Shown: positions 1-9,074, numbered from the stretch's first letter. The stretch is DNA of 64,000 bases from DASSBG01 sp035699085 (GCA_035699085.1 DASSBG010000003.1:1-64000), one strand, 5' to 3'. Translations and numbers: made by a program. Notes: generated from the sequence alone by a model not told the origin.

Positions 1-156
1 CCGGTCGAGCTCGACCGGCTCTGGTGCGCTCGTTCGTTCGAACGCATCGGTGATCGCTGCAAGAACCTGTGCGAGTTCGTGCTGTACCTGGTGCATGGCA
101 AGGACGTGCGCCACTCGGGACTCGCGAAGGCCGCGCCGAAAGGCGATCCGGCGTGA
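1..156 (+). CDS. phoU: Phosphate-signalling protein PhoU, C-terminal fragment
   Basis: The first frame is open from base 1 to a TGA at 154-156 and gives 51 residues, so the gene begins outside the window. The stretch FERIGDRCKNLCEFVLYLV followed by GKDVRH is the end of the last helical repeat of PhoU, with the family's ERIGD..NL.E pattern. PhoU is a cytoplasmic three-helix-bundle protein that links the Pst phosphate transporter to the PhoR/PhoB system. Its stop codon overlaps the GTG start of the next gene (GTGA), so the two are probably translated together. Only the tail is visible, but the motif is distinctive. Confidence 0.85.
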   Translation, partial: PVELDRLWCARSFERIGDRCKNLCEFVLYLVHGKDVRHSGLAKAAPKGDPA

Positions 157-620
157 TCGCGGAACACGAAATCGCGCTGGCGGTTGCCGCGGATGCGACG
201 CGCATTGCGACGATGTCGCGCGACCTGATCGAACATGGATTGGCGTGGCGCTGGACCCCGCCGCGCATCCTGCGCATGATCCGCGATCCGGCGACCAACG
301 TCGCGGTCGCGCGCGGACCGGCCGGGGTCACCGGCTTTGCCCTGATGCGGTACAAGGACGACGAGGCGCACCTGCTCCTGCTCGGTGTCGATCCCGGCCA
401 GCGTCGCACGGGCGTCGGCCGCGCGTTGATGCGCTGGCTGGAGGCGAGCGCGCTGACCGCCGGCATCGGCTTCGTCTATCTGGAGGCGCGTGCGCGCAAC
501 ACGGAAGCACGCGCGTTCTACCGCGAACTGGGCTATGTCGAAATCCGCACCGTGCGCGGCTTGTACTCGAACGACGAGGACGGCGTGCGGATCGCCAGGG
601 ACTTGTGGGCGGGCATGTGA
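153..620 (+). CDS. GNAT-family N-acetyltransferase
   Basis: A 155-residue protein starting at GTG 153, which overlaps the phoU stop. An in-frame ATG further upstream lies inside phoU and is unlikely. The acetyl-CoA-binding motif A is visible as LLLLGVDPGQRRTGVGRALM (V.P..RR.G.G..L), followed by YLEARARNTEARAFYRELGY, the motif B region typical of RimI-type GNATs. It is cytoplasmic and its acceptor substrate is unknown. The gene ends six bases before the end of the convergent FadB-like gene. Confidence 0.85.
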   Translation: MIAEHEIALAVAADATRIATMSRDLIEHGLAWRWTPPRILRMIRDPATNVAVARGPAGVTGFALMRYKDDEAHLLLLGVDPGQRRTGVGRALMRWLEASALTAGIGFVYLEARARNTEARAFYRELGYVEIRTVRGLYSNDEDGVRIARDLWAGM

Positions 621-626
621 CGCGGG

Positions 627-2678
627 TTATTCCCGCAGCAGCGGATTGTCCCATCCCGGCCGCGCCCTGAAACGCTCGCCGTGCTTCTGCGCCAGCGCGT
701 CGAGCCGCGCCTTCAGCGCATCGACGCCGGTGGCGCGGATATGCTGGATCGGGCCACCGCGGAACGGCGCGAAGCCGGTGCCGAAGATCACCCCCGCGTC
801 CAGCAGGTCGGCATCCTCGACCACGCCATCGGCAAGGCAGGCCACGGCCTCGTTCACCATCGGCAGGATCAGGCGGTCCTCCAGGTCGGCCGGTGCGCGG
901 TAATCCTTCGCCACGTCGGGCTTTTGCGGCCGCCCGTCCTGCCAGGCGTAGAGGCCCTTGCCATCCTTCTTGCCGCGCTGGCCTGATTCGACCAGGCCGT
1001 CGATGCCCTCGGGCAGCTCCAGACCCAGGAACGGCGCCAGTTCGCGGCCGACCGAGACGCATACGTCCAGGCCCACCGTGTCCGCCAGCTCGATCGGCCC
1101 CATCGGCATGCCGAAGCGCCGGGCGGCCTTGTCCAGCACTGGCGCAGGCACGCCTTCGCGCAGTGCGCGCATGGCTTCCAACAGGTAGGGCATGAGGATC
1201 CGGTTGACCAGGAACCCCGGCGTGCCGGCCACCGGCAGCGGCAGCTTGCCAAGCGCGCTGGCCCAGGCGACCGCGCGTTGTTCGGCCTGCTTGTCGAGTT
1301 GGTCGTGGCGCACCACCTCGACCAGCGGCATCTTCGCTACCGGATTGAAGAAATGCAGGCCGAGGAAGTGCTGCGGACGGGCCAGTGTCTGGCGCAGTGT
1401 GTCCAGCGGAATGCTCGAGGTGTTGCTGGCCAGCAGCGCGCTGTCCGGCAGCGCCGCTTCCAGGGTCTGGTACAGCATCTGCTTGGCTTCGGCGTTCTCG
1501 AAGATGGCCTCGATCGCGAGGTCGGCGTCGGCGGCCCGGGCGCCCGAATCGTCGGCCGCCAGCCGAGCGACGGCGGCCTCGGCCCGGGCGGCGTCACCAT
1601 GGGCCTTGCGTTGAAACAGCGCCCTGGCGCGTTGCAGCGCCGGCTCGATGAAGCGCAATTCCCGGTCGGCGAGGCTGACGTCAAAACCTTTCCAGGCACA
1701 CCAGGCGGCGATATCGCCGCCCATCACGCCGGCGCCAACGACGTGCACGCGGCGGATGCCGTGATCGACGCCGCGGGCCAGGTTCTTCAGGCGCTCGCGC
1801 AGGAAGAACACCCGGATCAGGTTGTGCGCCGTGGGCGTTGCCGCCAGCCGCGCCACGGAGCGGGCCTCCAGCTTCAGGCGCTGCGTGATGTTGTCGCCGC
1901 CGCGGCGCCAGACCTCGATCACCGCGAAGGGCGCAGGATAATGTTGCTTGCGCACCTTGGCCGCGGTCTGCCGCACCAGCACCGGCGCCAGCGCCTGGCG
2001 GGCCGGCCACAGGTTGCTGGCCCAGGCCTGCGTGCGCCGGCCCAGCGGCACCGGTGGCGGCCGGGCGATCATCGCGCGGGCGGTGTCGATCAGCGCCTCC
2101 GGCGAACATACGCGGTCGATCACGCCGAGCGCGGCGGCCTTGCGCGCATCAACCGGCGCGCCGGTCAGCAGCAGCTTCAGGGCGGCCGGCGCGCCGATCA
2201 GCCGTGGCAGGCGTGCGGTGCCGCCCCACCCGGGATGGATGCCCAGCTGCACCTCCGGAAAGCCGATGCGCGTGGCTGCATCGCTGCTGGCCACGCGCAT
2301 GCGACAGGCCAGCGCCAGCTCCGCGCCACCGCCCAGGCAGTTGCCGTGGATTGCGGCGACGCTGGGGCAGGGCAGCCGCGCCAGTTGCTCGAACACATGC
2401 TGGCCGTGTTCAATGGCCTCCAGCACCGTGTCTTCCGCCTCGTGGCCGCGAAATTCGGCGATGTCGGCGCCGACCACGAAACCGCCGGCCTTCCCCGAGG
2501 CGACAATGACCCCGCGCGGGGCCTCCACAGCCAGCCGCTCGACGATCTGCGCCAGCTCGTCCATCACGGCGCGGGAAATGGCATTGACGCGGCTGTCGGC
2601 GCGATCCAGGTGCAGGATCACGATGCCGTCGGCATCGACGTCGGTTTTCCAGTGGCTGAATCGCAGGCCTTCGAACAT
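627..2678 (-). CDS. FadB/FadJ-like enoyl-CoA hydratase / 3-hydroxyacyl-CoA dehydrogenase
   Basis: A 683-residue bifunctional beta-oxidation enzyme. The N-terminal crotonase half has the oxyanion-hole region GGFVVGADIAEF and both catalytic glutamates (GGGAELALAC and FPEVQLGIHPGWGG). The C-terminal half has a Rossmann GAGVMGGDIA motif and the catalytic His in LHFFNPVAKMPLVEVV, then the dehydrogenase C-terminal domain. It should convert enoyl-CoA to 3-ketoacyl-CoA in the cytoplasm. I chose ATG 2678 because GGAG lies 6 nt upstream and the sequence further upstream does not look like the family. No thiolase (fadA) partner is adjacent. It is somewhat shorter than E. coli FadB (729 aa). FadB versus FadJ cannot be settled here. 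Confidence 0.88.
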   Translation of the reverse strand: MFEGLRFSHWKTDVDADGIVILHLDRADSRVNAISRAVMDELAQIVERLAVEAPRGVIVASGKAGGFVVGADIAEFRGHEAEDTVLEAIEHGQHVFEQLARLPCPSVAAIHGNCLGGGAELALACRMRVASSDAATRIGFPEVQLGIHPGWGGTARLPRLIGAPAALKLLLTGAPVDARKAAALGVIDRVCSPEALIDTARAMIARPPPVPLGRRTQAWASNLWPARQALAPVLVRQTAAKVRKQHYPAPFAVIEVWRRGGDNITQRLKLEARSVARLAATPTAHNLIRVFFLRERLKNLARGVDHGIRRVHVVGAGVMGGDIAAWCAWKGFDVSLADRELRFIEPALQRARALFQRKAHGDAARAEAAVARLAADDSGARAADADLAIEAIFENAEAKQMLYQTLEAALPDSALLASNTSSIPLDTLRQTLARPQHFLGLHFFNPVAKMPLVEVVRHDQLDKQAEQRAVAWASALGKLPLPVAGTPGFLVNRILMPYLLEAMRALREGVPAPVLDKAARRFGMPMGPIELADTVGLDVCVSVGRELAPFLGLELPEGIDGLVESGQRGKKDGKGLYAWQDGRPQKPDVAKDYRAPADLEDRLILPMVNEAVACLADGVVEDADLLDAGVIFGTGFAPFRGGPIQHIRATGVDALKARLDALAQKHGERFRARPGWDNPLLRE

Positions 2679-2820
2679 GAGGAGCTCCGCACAAACGCGA
2701 TGCAGCCAGCTTAGACCATCCGCCGGCAGTGCGGCGCAGTGCGCAGTTTCGTTGCCGCCAGCTGGCAAAGCGGGCAACCGCAGAGTACCTTTTCCCCCAC
2801 TTGCCAAGGGTGGAACTGCC

Positions 2821-3309
2821 GTGAGCCTGGTGGTGGCGCAAAACCCGACCGGGGTGCAGCTGCTGGAACGAATTGTCGACAGCGACTGCAACATCGTATT
2901 GCTGGACGTCGCCAAGCCGGGGCCGGTGATCGAACAGCTGCGCCAGGTGGTGCGGCGCAGCGGCCAGGCGCTTTACCTGTGGCAGGCCGACAGCGGCCTG
3001 CTCAGCCTGCGCGAGGGCGACATGGTGGTACCCGGCGCCAAACGCCTGACCGACGCACTGCGCTTTGTGCGCCGCAGCATGCATTTTGGCGTCTATCTGA
3101 TCGACGGCGGTGCCGAACTGTTGCGGCCGCCCGACATGGCGTTGCTGATGCAGATCGCACGCCTGCGCGATGGGCCTGCCCGCCGGGTGGTGATGATGGC
3201 GCCGCGGCTGCGCGTGCCGGCCAACCTCGAGTCGCTCTGCCTGCGCATCGGCGTCGCCGGTGACCAGGCGGTGCGCCCGCGGCTGCGCGACGGGCGCTGG
3301 GTCCGATGA
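2821..3309 (+). CDS. Small protein resembling the N-terminal domain of Ycf46-type AAA+ proteins
   Basis: A 162-residue protein from GTG 2821, with a weak purine-rich RBS (AAGGGTGG) upstream. No Walker A or B motif is present. The order of segments (NIVLLDV, then ALYLWQADSGL, then a TDALRFVRR helix, then FGVYLIDGGAELLRPPD, then RRVVMMAPRLRVPANLESL) matches my memory of the N-terminal domain that precedes the ATPase in Ycf46-like proteins. There the pattern is 'W....G', 'vfvLkD.h.fl' and 'iv.sP...iP..L'. Here the domain stands alone. The stop overlaps the ATG of the GGDEF-EAL gene (ATGA), so the two are probably made together. The function is unknown and the family assignment is a recollection, not a search. 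Confidence 0.6.
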   Translation: MSLVVAQNPTGVQLLERIVDSDCNIVLLDVAKPGPVIEQLRQVVRRSGQALYLWQADSGLLSLREGDMVVPGAKRLTDALRFVRRSMHFGVYLIDGGAELLRPPDMALLMQIARLRDGPARRVVMMAPRLRVPANLESLCLRIGVAGDQAVRPRLRDGRWVR

Positions 3310-5921
3310 ACGGCACCGCAAAGGCGGGCAGTTCGTTGCTGATCGTCACGGGCGACCGCAGCGACCGGCGGGCACTGTTCGACGCGCTGGATGCCGAGAA
3401 TTTCGATGCCATCTACACCGCCCGCGACGTTGCCCAGGCGCGCTCCTTCATCGAGCAGGACCCGCACATCGACCTGCTGTTGCTGCAGTTTGACTCCGCG
3501 GCCGAGCAGGCGGCGGCGTTCTGCACCTGGCTGAAGGAGGAACCGGCCTTCGCCGCGACCCCGATCATCGGCATCCTCGGCAGCAACGCCGCCCCGCGGC
3601 GCTGGGGCTACCTGCGCCGCCCGCCCGGAGTGATCGAGTGGATCCGCAGCCCGGTCGATGGCGGCGAGGCGCTGTTCCGCGTGCGCGCCGTGCTGCACGC
3701 GCGGGCGCCGCAGGGCGAGCCGCCGGCGCCGCCGGCGGAGTCGCAGGACTACCGCTTCGCCTTCGACGCCAGCCCCGATGAACTGGTGATCTCGGACCCG
3801 CACAACGGCCAGATCCTGGAGGTCAATGCCACCTTCGAGCGACGCACCGGGCGCAAGGCGCGGGAGGTGCTTGGCCGGCCGCTGTCCAGCATCGACGCCA
3901 GCGGCAGCCGCGAGCAGCGCAAGGCGTTTGCCGACCAGTTGCTGGACAAGGGTTCGGCGCGCATCCGTTTTCTGAAGCCGCGCCCCGACGGCGGCCGCTA
4001 TCCGGTGGAGATGCACGCGCAACTGGCGGTGCGGGGCGGCCGCATGGTGCAGTTCAACGCCATCCGCGAAGTCGGCGCGCTGCTCGACGTGCAGCAGGCG
4101 CTGGCCACCCTCGTGGCGCTGTTTGCCGGGACCGGCGGCGACGAGGGCATGCAGCGCGGCGTGCAGGTGCTTGGCGAGCGCATGGCGCTGGATTACGTGG
4201 CGCTGGCCGCGGTCCGCCGCGATGGCCAGGTGCCGCAGGTGCTGGCGCAGTACCAGCGGGTGCCGACGCCGCTGGGGGCGCCGGACATCGGCGCCCAGCC
4301 GGCGCTGAAGCTGGTGCTGGACGGCGAGGCACTGGTTCATCTGGACGACGCCCAGCGGCTGGCCGAGGTCGACGATTTCGTTCGCGAATCCGAGTTCGCG
4401 GGCTTCATCGGGCTGCCCCTGCAGGACAACCACCGCAACGTGCTTGGCGCCATGCTGATCGGCTCGCGGCGCAGCCTGAAGTCGCGCGAAGGCGTGGTTG
4501 ACACCTTGCGCGTGGCGGCCTCGCGCTTCGCCTTCGAGTTGCAGTTGCGGCTGGCACGGGAGCAGGGGCGGGCGCAGGGCCTGCACGACGCCCTGACCGG
4601 CCTGCCCAACCGGCTGCTTTTCAACGACCGCTTGGAGAGCACGCTGCGCGAGGCCCAGCGCACCGGCGAGATGTTTGCAGTGCTGTTCCTGGACCTCGAC
4701 CGCTTCAAGACCATCAACGACTCGCTCGGCCACAGTATCGGCGACCAGGTGCTGTCCGCCGTGGCACGGCGGCTGGGGGGCAGCGTGCGCGCTTCCGACA
4801 CCGTTGCCCGCTACGCCGGCGACGAGTTCACCCTGATCCTGCGCCACATCGTGCAGCGCGAGGACGTGCTGCGCATCGCCGAAAAGATCGTGCGCGTGCT
4901 GGAGGCGCCGCTGACCCTGGAGGACGGCTCGGAGCTGCACATCACGGCCTCGCTCGGGGTCAGTTTCCATCCCGACGACGCCGACAACGCCGAGGCGCTG
5001 CTGAAGCACGCGGACGTCGCGATGTACAGCGCCAAGGGCCTGGGCCGCAACAACTTCCAGACCTACGTCGCGGTGCCCGAGGAGTCGCACCAGCAGCGGA
5101 TCGCGCTGGAGGCCAAGCTGCGCGTGGCCGAGCGCAACAACGAGTTGCGCGTCTACTACCAGCCGCAGGTTGACGCCGGCAGCGAAGACATCGTCGGCAT
5201 GGAGGCGCTGATCCGCTGGGAGCACCCGGAGCTGGGCATGATCAGTCCCGGCTTCTTCATCCCGCTGGCCGAGGAGACCGGGCTGATCGTTTCAATCGGC
5301 GAATGGGTCCTGCGCACCGCCTGCGCCGATGCCCGGCGCTGGCAGCAGAAGTACCAGCTGCCGTTGCGCATCGGCGTCAACCTGTCGGCGCTGCAGCTGC
5401 GCCAGCCCAACCTGGTGGAGCTGGTTTCATCGGTGATCGAGCAGACCGGCATCGAGCCGCGGCTGCTCGACCTGGAGGTGACCGAGAGCATCAACGTGCG
5501 CGACATTCCCAACCTGCTGGACACCCTGGGTGCCATCCGCAAGCTCGGCTGCGGCATCTCCATCGACGATTTCGGCACCGGCCAGTCCTCGCTGGACTAC
5601 TTGCGCCACGTGCCTGCCGACCGCATCAAGATCGACCAGTCGTTCGTGCGCAACATCGGCATCGACCCCGACGACGAGGCCATTGTCCGCGCAACCATCA
5701 CCATGGCCCACAACCTCAAGCACAGCGTGGTGGCCGAGGGCGTGGAGATCGAGCAGCACCTGGAGTTCCTGCGCGCCCACGGCTGCGAGGAGCTGCAAGG
5801 CTACCTGTTCTGCCGGCCGCTGCCGGCCGCCGGCTTCGAGAATCTGCTGGCCGAGCGGGCCCGCCTGCGGGCGCCGGCGGCCCCGGCGGCGCCGCCGGCG
5901 CCCGAGCTGGAGAGCGAGTGA
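3306..5921 (+). CDS. REC-like/PAS/GAF/GGDEF/EAL cyclic-di-GMP signalling protein
   Basis: An 871-residue soluble protein with no membrane segment. The order is a receiver-like domain (about 10-125, SLLIVTGDRSDRR then LLLLQFD), a PAS domain (about 147-265), a GAF-like domain (about 280-415), GGDEF (about 430-590) and EAL (about 600-850). The active-site loop of the cyclase reads AGDEF (residues 504-508), a variant that is often active; DLDRFKTINDSLGH precedes it. The phosphodiesterase domain keeps its catalytic set: EALIRW (E633), GVNLSALQL, LEVTES, DDFGTGQSSL, IKIDQSF and AEGVE. It may therefore both make and degrade c-di-GMP, with hydrolysis the safer prediction. The C-terminus is a low-complexity Ala/Pro tail. 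It is translationally coupled to the preceding small protein. Confidence 0.93.
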   Translation: MNGTAKAGSSLLIVTGDRSDRRALFDALDAENFDAIYTARDVAQARSFIEQDPHIDLLLLQFDSAAEQAAAFCTWLKEEPAFAATPIIGILGSNAAPRRWGYLRRPPGVIEWIRSPVDGGEALFRVRAVLHARAPQGEPPAPPAESQDYRFAFDASPDELVISDPHNGQILEVNATFERRTGRKAREVLGRPLSSIDASGSREQRKAFADQLLDKGSARIRFLKPRPDGGRYPVEMHAQLAVRGGRMVQFNAIREVGALLDVQQALATLVALFAGTGGDEGMQRGVQVLGERMALDYVALAAVRRDGQVPQVLAQYQRVPTPLGAPDIGAQPALKLVLDGEALVHLDDAQRLAEVDDFVRESEFAGFIGLPLQDNHRNVLGAMLIGSRRSLKSREGVVDTLRVAASRFAFELQLRLAREQGRAQGLHDALTGLPNRLLFNDRLESTLREAQRTGEMFAVLFLDLDRFKTINDSLGHSIGDQVLSAVARRLGGSVRASDTVARYAGDEFTLILRHIVQREDVLRIAEKIVRVLEAPLTLEDGSELHITASLGVSFHPDDADNAEALLKHADVAMYSAKGLGRNNFQTYVAVPEESHQQRIALEAKLRVAERNNELRVYYQPQVDAGSEDIVGMEALIRWEHPELGMISPGFFIPLAEETGLIVSIGEWVLRTACADARRWQQKYQLPLRIGVNLSALQLRQPNLVELVSSVIEQTGIEPRLLDLEVTESINVRDIPNLLDTLGAIRKLGCGISIDDFGTGQSSLDYLRHVPADRIKIDQSFVRNIGIDPDDEAIVRATITMAHNLKHSVVAEGVEIEQHLEFLRAHGCEELQGYLFCRPLPAAGFENLLAERARLRAPAAPAAPPAPELESE

Positions 5922-6054
5922 GCATCGCCCGCCGGCCCCCGTCGCATTGCAAAATGTCCGCTGTACCCCAATCATCGGCAAGATGAACCGAGCGACGGCA
6001 TCAACACCACAGGGGCAAGTCGCGTCTGGCAACGCCGAGGGAGTGCGGCAGCGT

Positions 6055-6639
6055 ATGGTCGAGCGTGAAGCGGACAAACTGCTCGTCGAGCGCGTGCAGC
6101 AGGGGGACACCAAGGCCTTCGACCTGCTTGTGCGCAAGTATCAGCGCAAGATCATCGCCGTGATCTCCCGCTACGTGTCCGATTGGAGCGAGGCCGAGGA
6201 CGTCTCCCAGGAGGCCTTCATCCGGGCCTATCGCGCGCTCGGCTCGTTCCGTGGCGACAGCGCCTTCTACACCTGGATGTACAAGATCGCCATCAACACG
6301 GCGAAGAACCACCTGGTGGCACTGGGCCGCCGCCCGCCCAACGACGACGTGGCGGTGGAAGACGCCGTACTGTTCGACCGCAGCTCGCGCCTCAGCGACA
6401 GCGCTACCCCCGAGCGCGAATTGCTGCGCCAGGAAATTGAACAAACCGTGTTCGGCGCTGTCCAAGAGCTGCCCGAGGAACTGCGCACGGCCATCAGCCT
6501 GCGCGAGGTCGACGGGCTCAGTTACGAGGAAATCGCGACCAGGATGGATTGCCCGATCGGGACCGTTCGGTCTCGCATCTTCAGGGCCCGCGAGGCGATT
6601 GACGCCAAGCTCAAACCCCTGCTGTCCAGTGAGATGTAG
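6055..6639 (+). CDS. rpoE: RNA polymerase sigma factor RpoE (sigma-E/AlgU type)
   Basis: A 194-residue ECF sigma factor. Region 2 is seen in AFDLLVRKYQRKI, EAEDVSQEAFIRAYRAL and TWMYKIAINTAKNHLV. Region 4 is seen in LREVDGLSYEEIATRMDC and PIGTVRSRIFRAREAI. I chose ATG 6055 (MVEREADKLLVERVQQGD) because relatives begin near there and a GGAG lies 11 nt upstream. ATG 5983 is in frame but adds an unconserved tail. It directs transcription of envelope-stress genes and is normally held inactive by RseA. The rpoE-rseA-mucD order is the classic arrangement. I could not find a convincing sigma-E promoter in the 133 bases upstream. Confidence 0.95.
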   Translation: MVEREADKLLVERVQQGDTKAFDLLVRKYQRKIIAVISRYVSDWSEAEDVSQEAFIRAYRALGSFRGDSAFYTWMYKIAINTAKNHLVALGRRPPNDDVAVEDAVLFDRSSRLSDSATPERELLRQEIEQTVFGAVQELPEELRTAISLREVDGLSYEEIATRMDCPIGTVRSRIFRAREAIDAKLKPLLSSEM

Positions 6640-6643
6640 TGTG

Positions 6644-7330
6644 ATGAATGATGTCAGCAAAGAACAGCTCTCCGCGCTCATGGACGGCGAACTGGCTGCC
6701 GACGAAGCCCGCTTCCTGCTGCGCCGCCTGCAACACGAGCCGGAGATGGTCGGCGCCTGGAGCCGCTACCACGTGTTCCGGGACTGCCTGCGCGGCCAGT
6801 TGCTTGTCAGCGCCGCCACCGACGGCTTCGCTGCGCGGGTGATGCAGCAGACCGCCGCTCCGCGGCCGGTCGCCTCGCCGCACTCGCGCGCCTGGCGCTG
6901 GCTGCGCTACGGCATGGGCGGCACCATCGCCGCCAGTGTCGCCGTGGTCGCGCTGGTGAGCATGCGGCCGGCGGCCAATGTCGCGCCGCGCGCCGACGGG
7001 CTGACCGCCAGTTCGGCGGCTGTCGCCGCATCGCCGGCGCCCGCCATGGGCCAGGCGACCCGGGTGGCCAGCGCCGATATCGCCGACAGCACGCAGCCGC
7101 CGCCACTCCTGCGTGCGCGCTCGCCGCTGCTGGACGTGGAACCGGCCTCGGCGACCCGCACGACCGGCTATTACATGCAGCCGCTGACATTCGACCGGCC
7201 CTCGCCGCCGCGCTGGATCGTCCAGCACCAGCAACGCCAGGCGGGCCTGTCGGCAGCACCGCTGTTTGGCGCGCCGTCTGGCACGCAGGCGCCGGCATCG
7301 ACGATGCCGCGCTTCGGCACCGGCCCGTAG
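6644..7330 (+). CDS. rseA: Anti-sigma-E factor RseA
   Basis: A 228-residue protein beginning 4 nt after the rpoE stop. The N-terminal domain (about 1-70, SKEQLSALMDGELAADEARFL) has the anti-sigma helix pattern of RseA/MucA. One membrane segment lies at about 90-107 (GTIAASVAVVALVSM), followed by an Ala/Pro-rich periplasmic region. It should bind RpoE on the cytoplasmic side and release it when cleaved by site-1 and site-2 proteases under envelope stress. GTG 6641 is an in-frame alternative start. No RseB homologue follows; the next gene is the periplasmic protease. Confidence 0.88.
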   Translation: MNDVSKEQLSALMDGELAADEARFLLRRLQHEPEMVGAWSRYHVFRDCLRGQLLVSAATDGFAARVMQQTAAPRPVASPHSRAWRWLRYGMGGTIAASVAVVALVSMRPAANVAPRADGLTASSAAVAASPAPAMGQATRVASADIADSTQPPPLLRARSPLLDVEPASATRTTGYYMQPLTFDRPSPPRWIVQHQQRQAGLSAAPLFGAPSGTQAPASTMPRFGTGP

Positions 7331-7467
7331 GCCGAGCCGATCCCCGCGCCGCCGACGCGTTCCGGCGGCGACGCGATCAAGGCAAAAACCATGTGATGCC
7401 GCGGTCCCGCGCGGCGCGGATGGAGTCTTGCGCCCGTCCCCTTGTCCAGCCATGAGGTGAAACTGCA

Positions 7468-8886
7468 ATGGAAACCCGAATCCTGCCGCGGGTCGCCGCG
7501 GTCCTGGTGCTGCTGTGTTCGACCGCGGCCTGCGCCGCCAACCTGCCCGATTTCACCGGCATCGTCGAGCAGAATGCCGCGGCCGTGGTCCATGTCGAGG
7601 CACACTACAACGGCCGCAGCGCGCCGATGCACTCGCGCGGCCAGATGCCTGACGACCAGGCGCAGATCCTGCGGCGCTTTTTCGGCCTGCCGATGATGCC
7701 TTCGCCGCAGGAGCGCAAGCACACATCGCTCGGCTCGGGCTTCATCATCTCCAGCGACGGGTACGTGCTCACCAACAACCATGTCGTCGACCACGCCGAC
7801 AGCGTCACGGTGCTGCTGCATGACCGCCGCAGCCTGAAGGCCAAGGTGGTCGGCACGGATAAGCTCTACGACATCGCCCTGCTGAAGATCGACGCCGATG
7901 ACCTGCCCACGGTGACGCTGGGCGATTCGCGCACGCTCAAGGCCGGCCAGTGGGTGGTGGCCATCGGCTCGCCCTTCGGCCTCGACCACACCGTCACCCA
8001 GGGCATCGTCAGCGCCGTCGGCCGCAGCCTTGGCGCCCGCGACCAGGAATACACCCCGTTCATCCAGACCGACGTGCCGATCAACCGCGGCAACTCCGGC
8101 GGCCCGCTGTTCGACATGGACGGCAAGGTGGTCGGCATCAATTCGCAGATCTTCTCCAACACCGGCGGCTACATGGGCGTGTCGTTCTCCATTCCGATCG
8201 ACGTGGCCATGGACGCCGTCAAGCAGATCAAGGACCACGGCTACGTCAAGCGCGGCATGATCGGCGTGCGCATCGAGGATGTGACGCCGGACAAGGCCAG
8301 GGCGCTGGGCCTGGCCACCGCCAGCGGCGCCCTGATCCATGACGTCACCGACGGCGGCCCCGGCGACAAGGCCGGCCTGCAGGTGGGCGACGTGATCCTC
8401 GCCTTCAACGGCCAGATCGTGGCCCGTGCCGACGACCTGCCGCCGATGGTCGCCTCGACCCGGCCGGGAAGCAAGGTCACGCTGAAGGTGCTGCACAACG
8501 GCGACACCCGCAACGTCGACGTGACGCTGGGCGAACTTCCGCGCAGCGAAGGCTCGGTCGCCAACTACGGCGGCAGCAACAGCGTCAGCTCAGAGCTCGG
8601 CTTCAGCGTGGCCGACATCACCGCCGAGCAGCGCAAGGCGCTGGACCTCAAGAAGGACGAGGGCGTGGTCGTCACCAACGTCACCAGCCGCGCCGCGCGC
8701 GAGGCCGGCCTGGCGCCGGGCGACGTGGTGTTGATGGTGGGCCAGTCGAAAGTCGCCAGCGTTGACGACTTCAAGGCGAAGATGAAGCAGATCGGTCCCG
8801 ATCAGAGCATGGTGATGCTGCTGGTGCGCAACAACCAGGGCAACACCGTCTTCATCACCATCCCCACCCACGCCGACAACGACTGA
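7468..8886 (+). CDS. mucD: Periplasmic serine endoprotease DegP/MucD (Do family)
   Basis: A 472-residue HtrA-type protease with an N-terminal signal peptide (cleavage near ACAA, residue 24). The catalytic triad is visible: H105 (TNNHVVDH), D135 (YDIALLKID) and S210 (NRGNSGGPLFD). Two PDZ domains follow (about 265-355 and 380-465). It degrades misfolded envelope proteins. The start has a good RBS (GAGGTGA) 7-8 nt upstream. A 137-nt gap from rseA could hold its own promoter, but the strand and context mark it as the third gene of the sigma-E stress unit, as in Pseudomonas algU-mucA-mucB-mucD. Confidence 0.94.
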   Translation: METRILPRVAAVLVLLCSTAACAANLPDFTGIVEQNAAAVVHVEAHYNGRSAPMHSRGQMPDDQAQILRRFFGLPMMPSPQERKHTSLGSGFIISSDGYVLTNNHVVDHADSVTVLLHDRRSLKAKVVGTDKLYDIALLKIDADDLPTVTLGDSRTLKAGQWVVAIGSPFGLDHTVTQGIVSAVGRSLGARDQEYTPFIQTDVPINRGNSGGPLFDMDGKVVGINSQIFSNTGGYMGVSFSIPIDVAMDAVKQIKDHGYVKRGMIGVRIEDVTPDKARALGLATASGALIHDVTDGGPGDKAGLQVGDVILAFNGQIVARADDLPPMVASTRPGSKVTLKVLHNGDTRNVDVTLGELPRSEGSVANYGGSNSVSSELGFSVADITAEQRKALDLKKDEGVVVTNVTSRAAREAGLAPGDVVLMVGQSKVASVDDFKAKMKQIGPDQSMVMLLVRNNQGNTVFITIPTHADND

Positions 8887-8898
8887 GTCACAGGGCGA

Positions 8899-8928
8899 GG
8901 GGCGCCAGCCGCAATGGTTGGCGCCCTT
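8899..8928 (+). terminator. Intrinsic terminator-like hairpin after mucD
   Basis: GGGCGCCA (8900-8907) pairs perfectly with TGGCGCCC (8919-8926). Three further inner pairs (GCC/GGT) close a 5-nt loop. Only two T follow the stem, so termination efficiency is uncertain. It lies 13 nt after the mucD stop. Confidence 0.6.
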
Positions 8929-9045
8929 CATGGCTCCGACCAGGCGGCTTCTCGTCCCGACACCCGTTGCCGGACGGCGCGCCGTATGATCGCGGCGGCG
9001 GGTCGAAACCACCGTCTTGCGGCCCGTCGATCCGGCCGCGGCGCG

Positions 9046-9073
9046 GGGTTGGTGCCTGGGGGTTGGTGCCTGG
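9046..9073. repeat. Two tandem 14-bp copies next to the tRNA-Leu 3' end
   Basis: The 14-mer GGGTTGGTGCCTGG occurs twice head to tail (9046-9059 and 9060-9073). On the tRNA strand each copy contains GGCACCA, the same seven bases that end the tRNA itself (9075-9081). The result is three evenly spaced GGCACCA blocks. Confidence 0.7.
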
Positions 9074-9074
9074 A

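Noticed and set aside
3306..3700. A normal phosphorylatable receiver domain in the GGDEF-EAL protein
   Set aside because: The REC-like fold is suggested, but the usual phospho-acceptor Asp and acidic pair are not clear (LLLLQFD where LLLD is expected), so it is called REC-like only.
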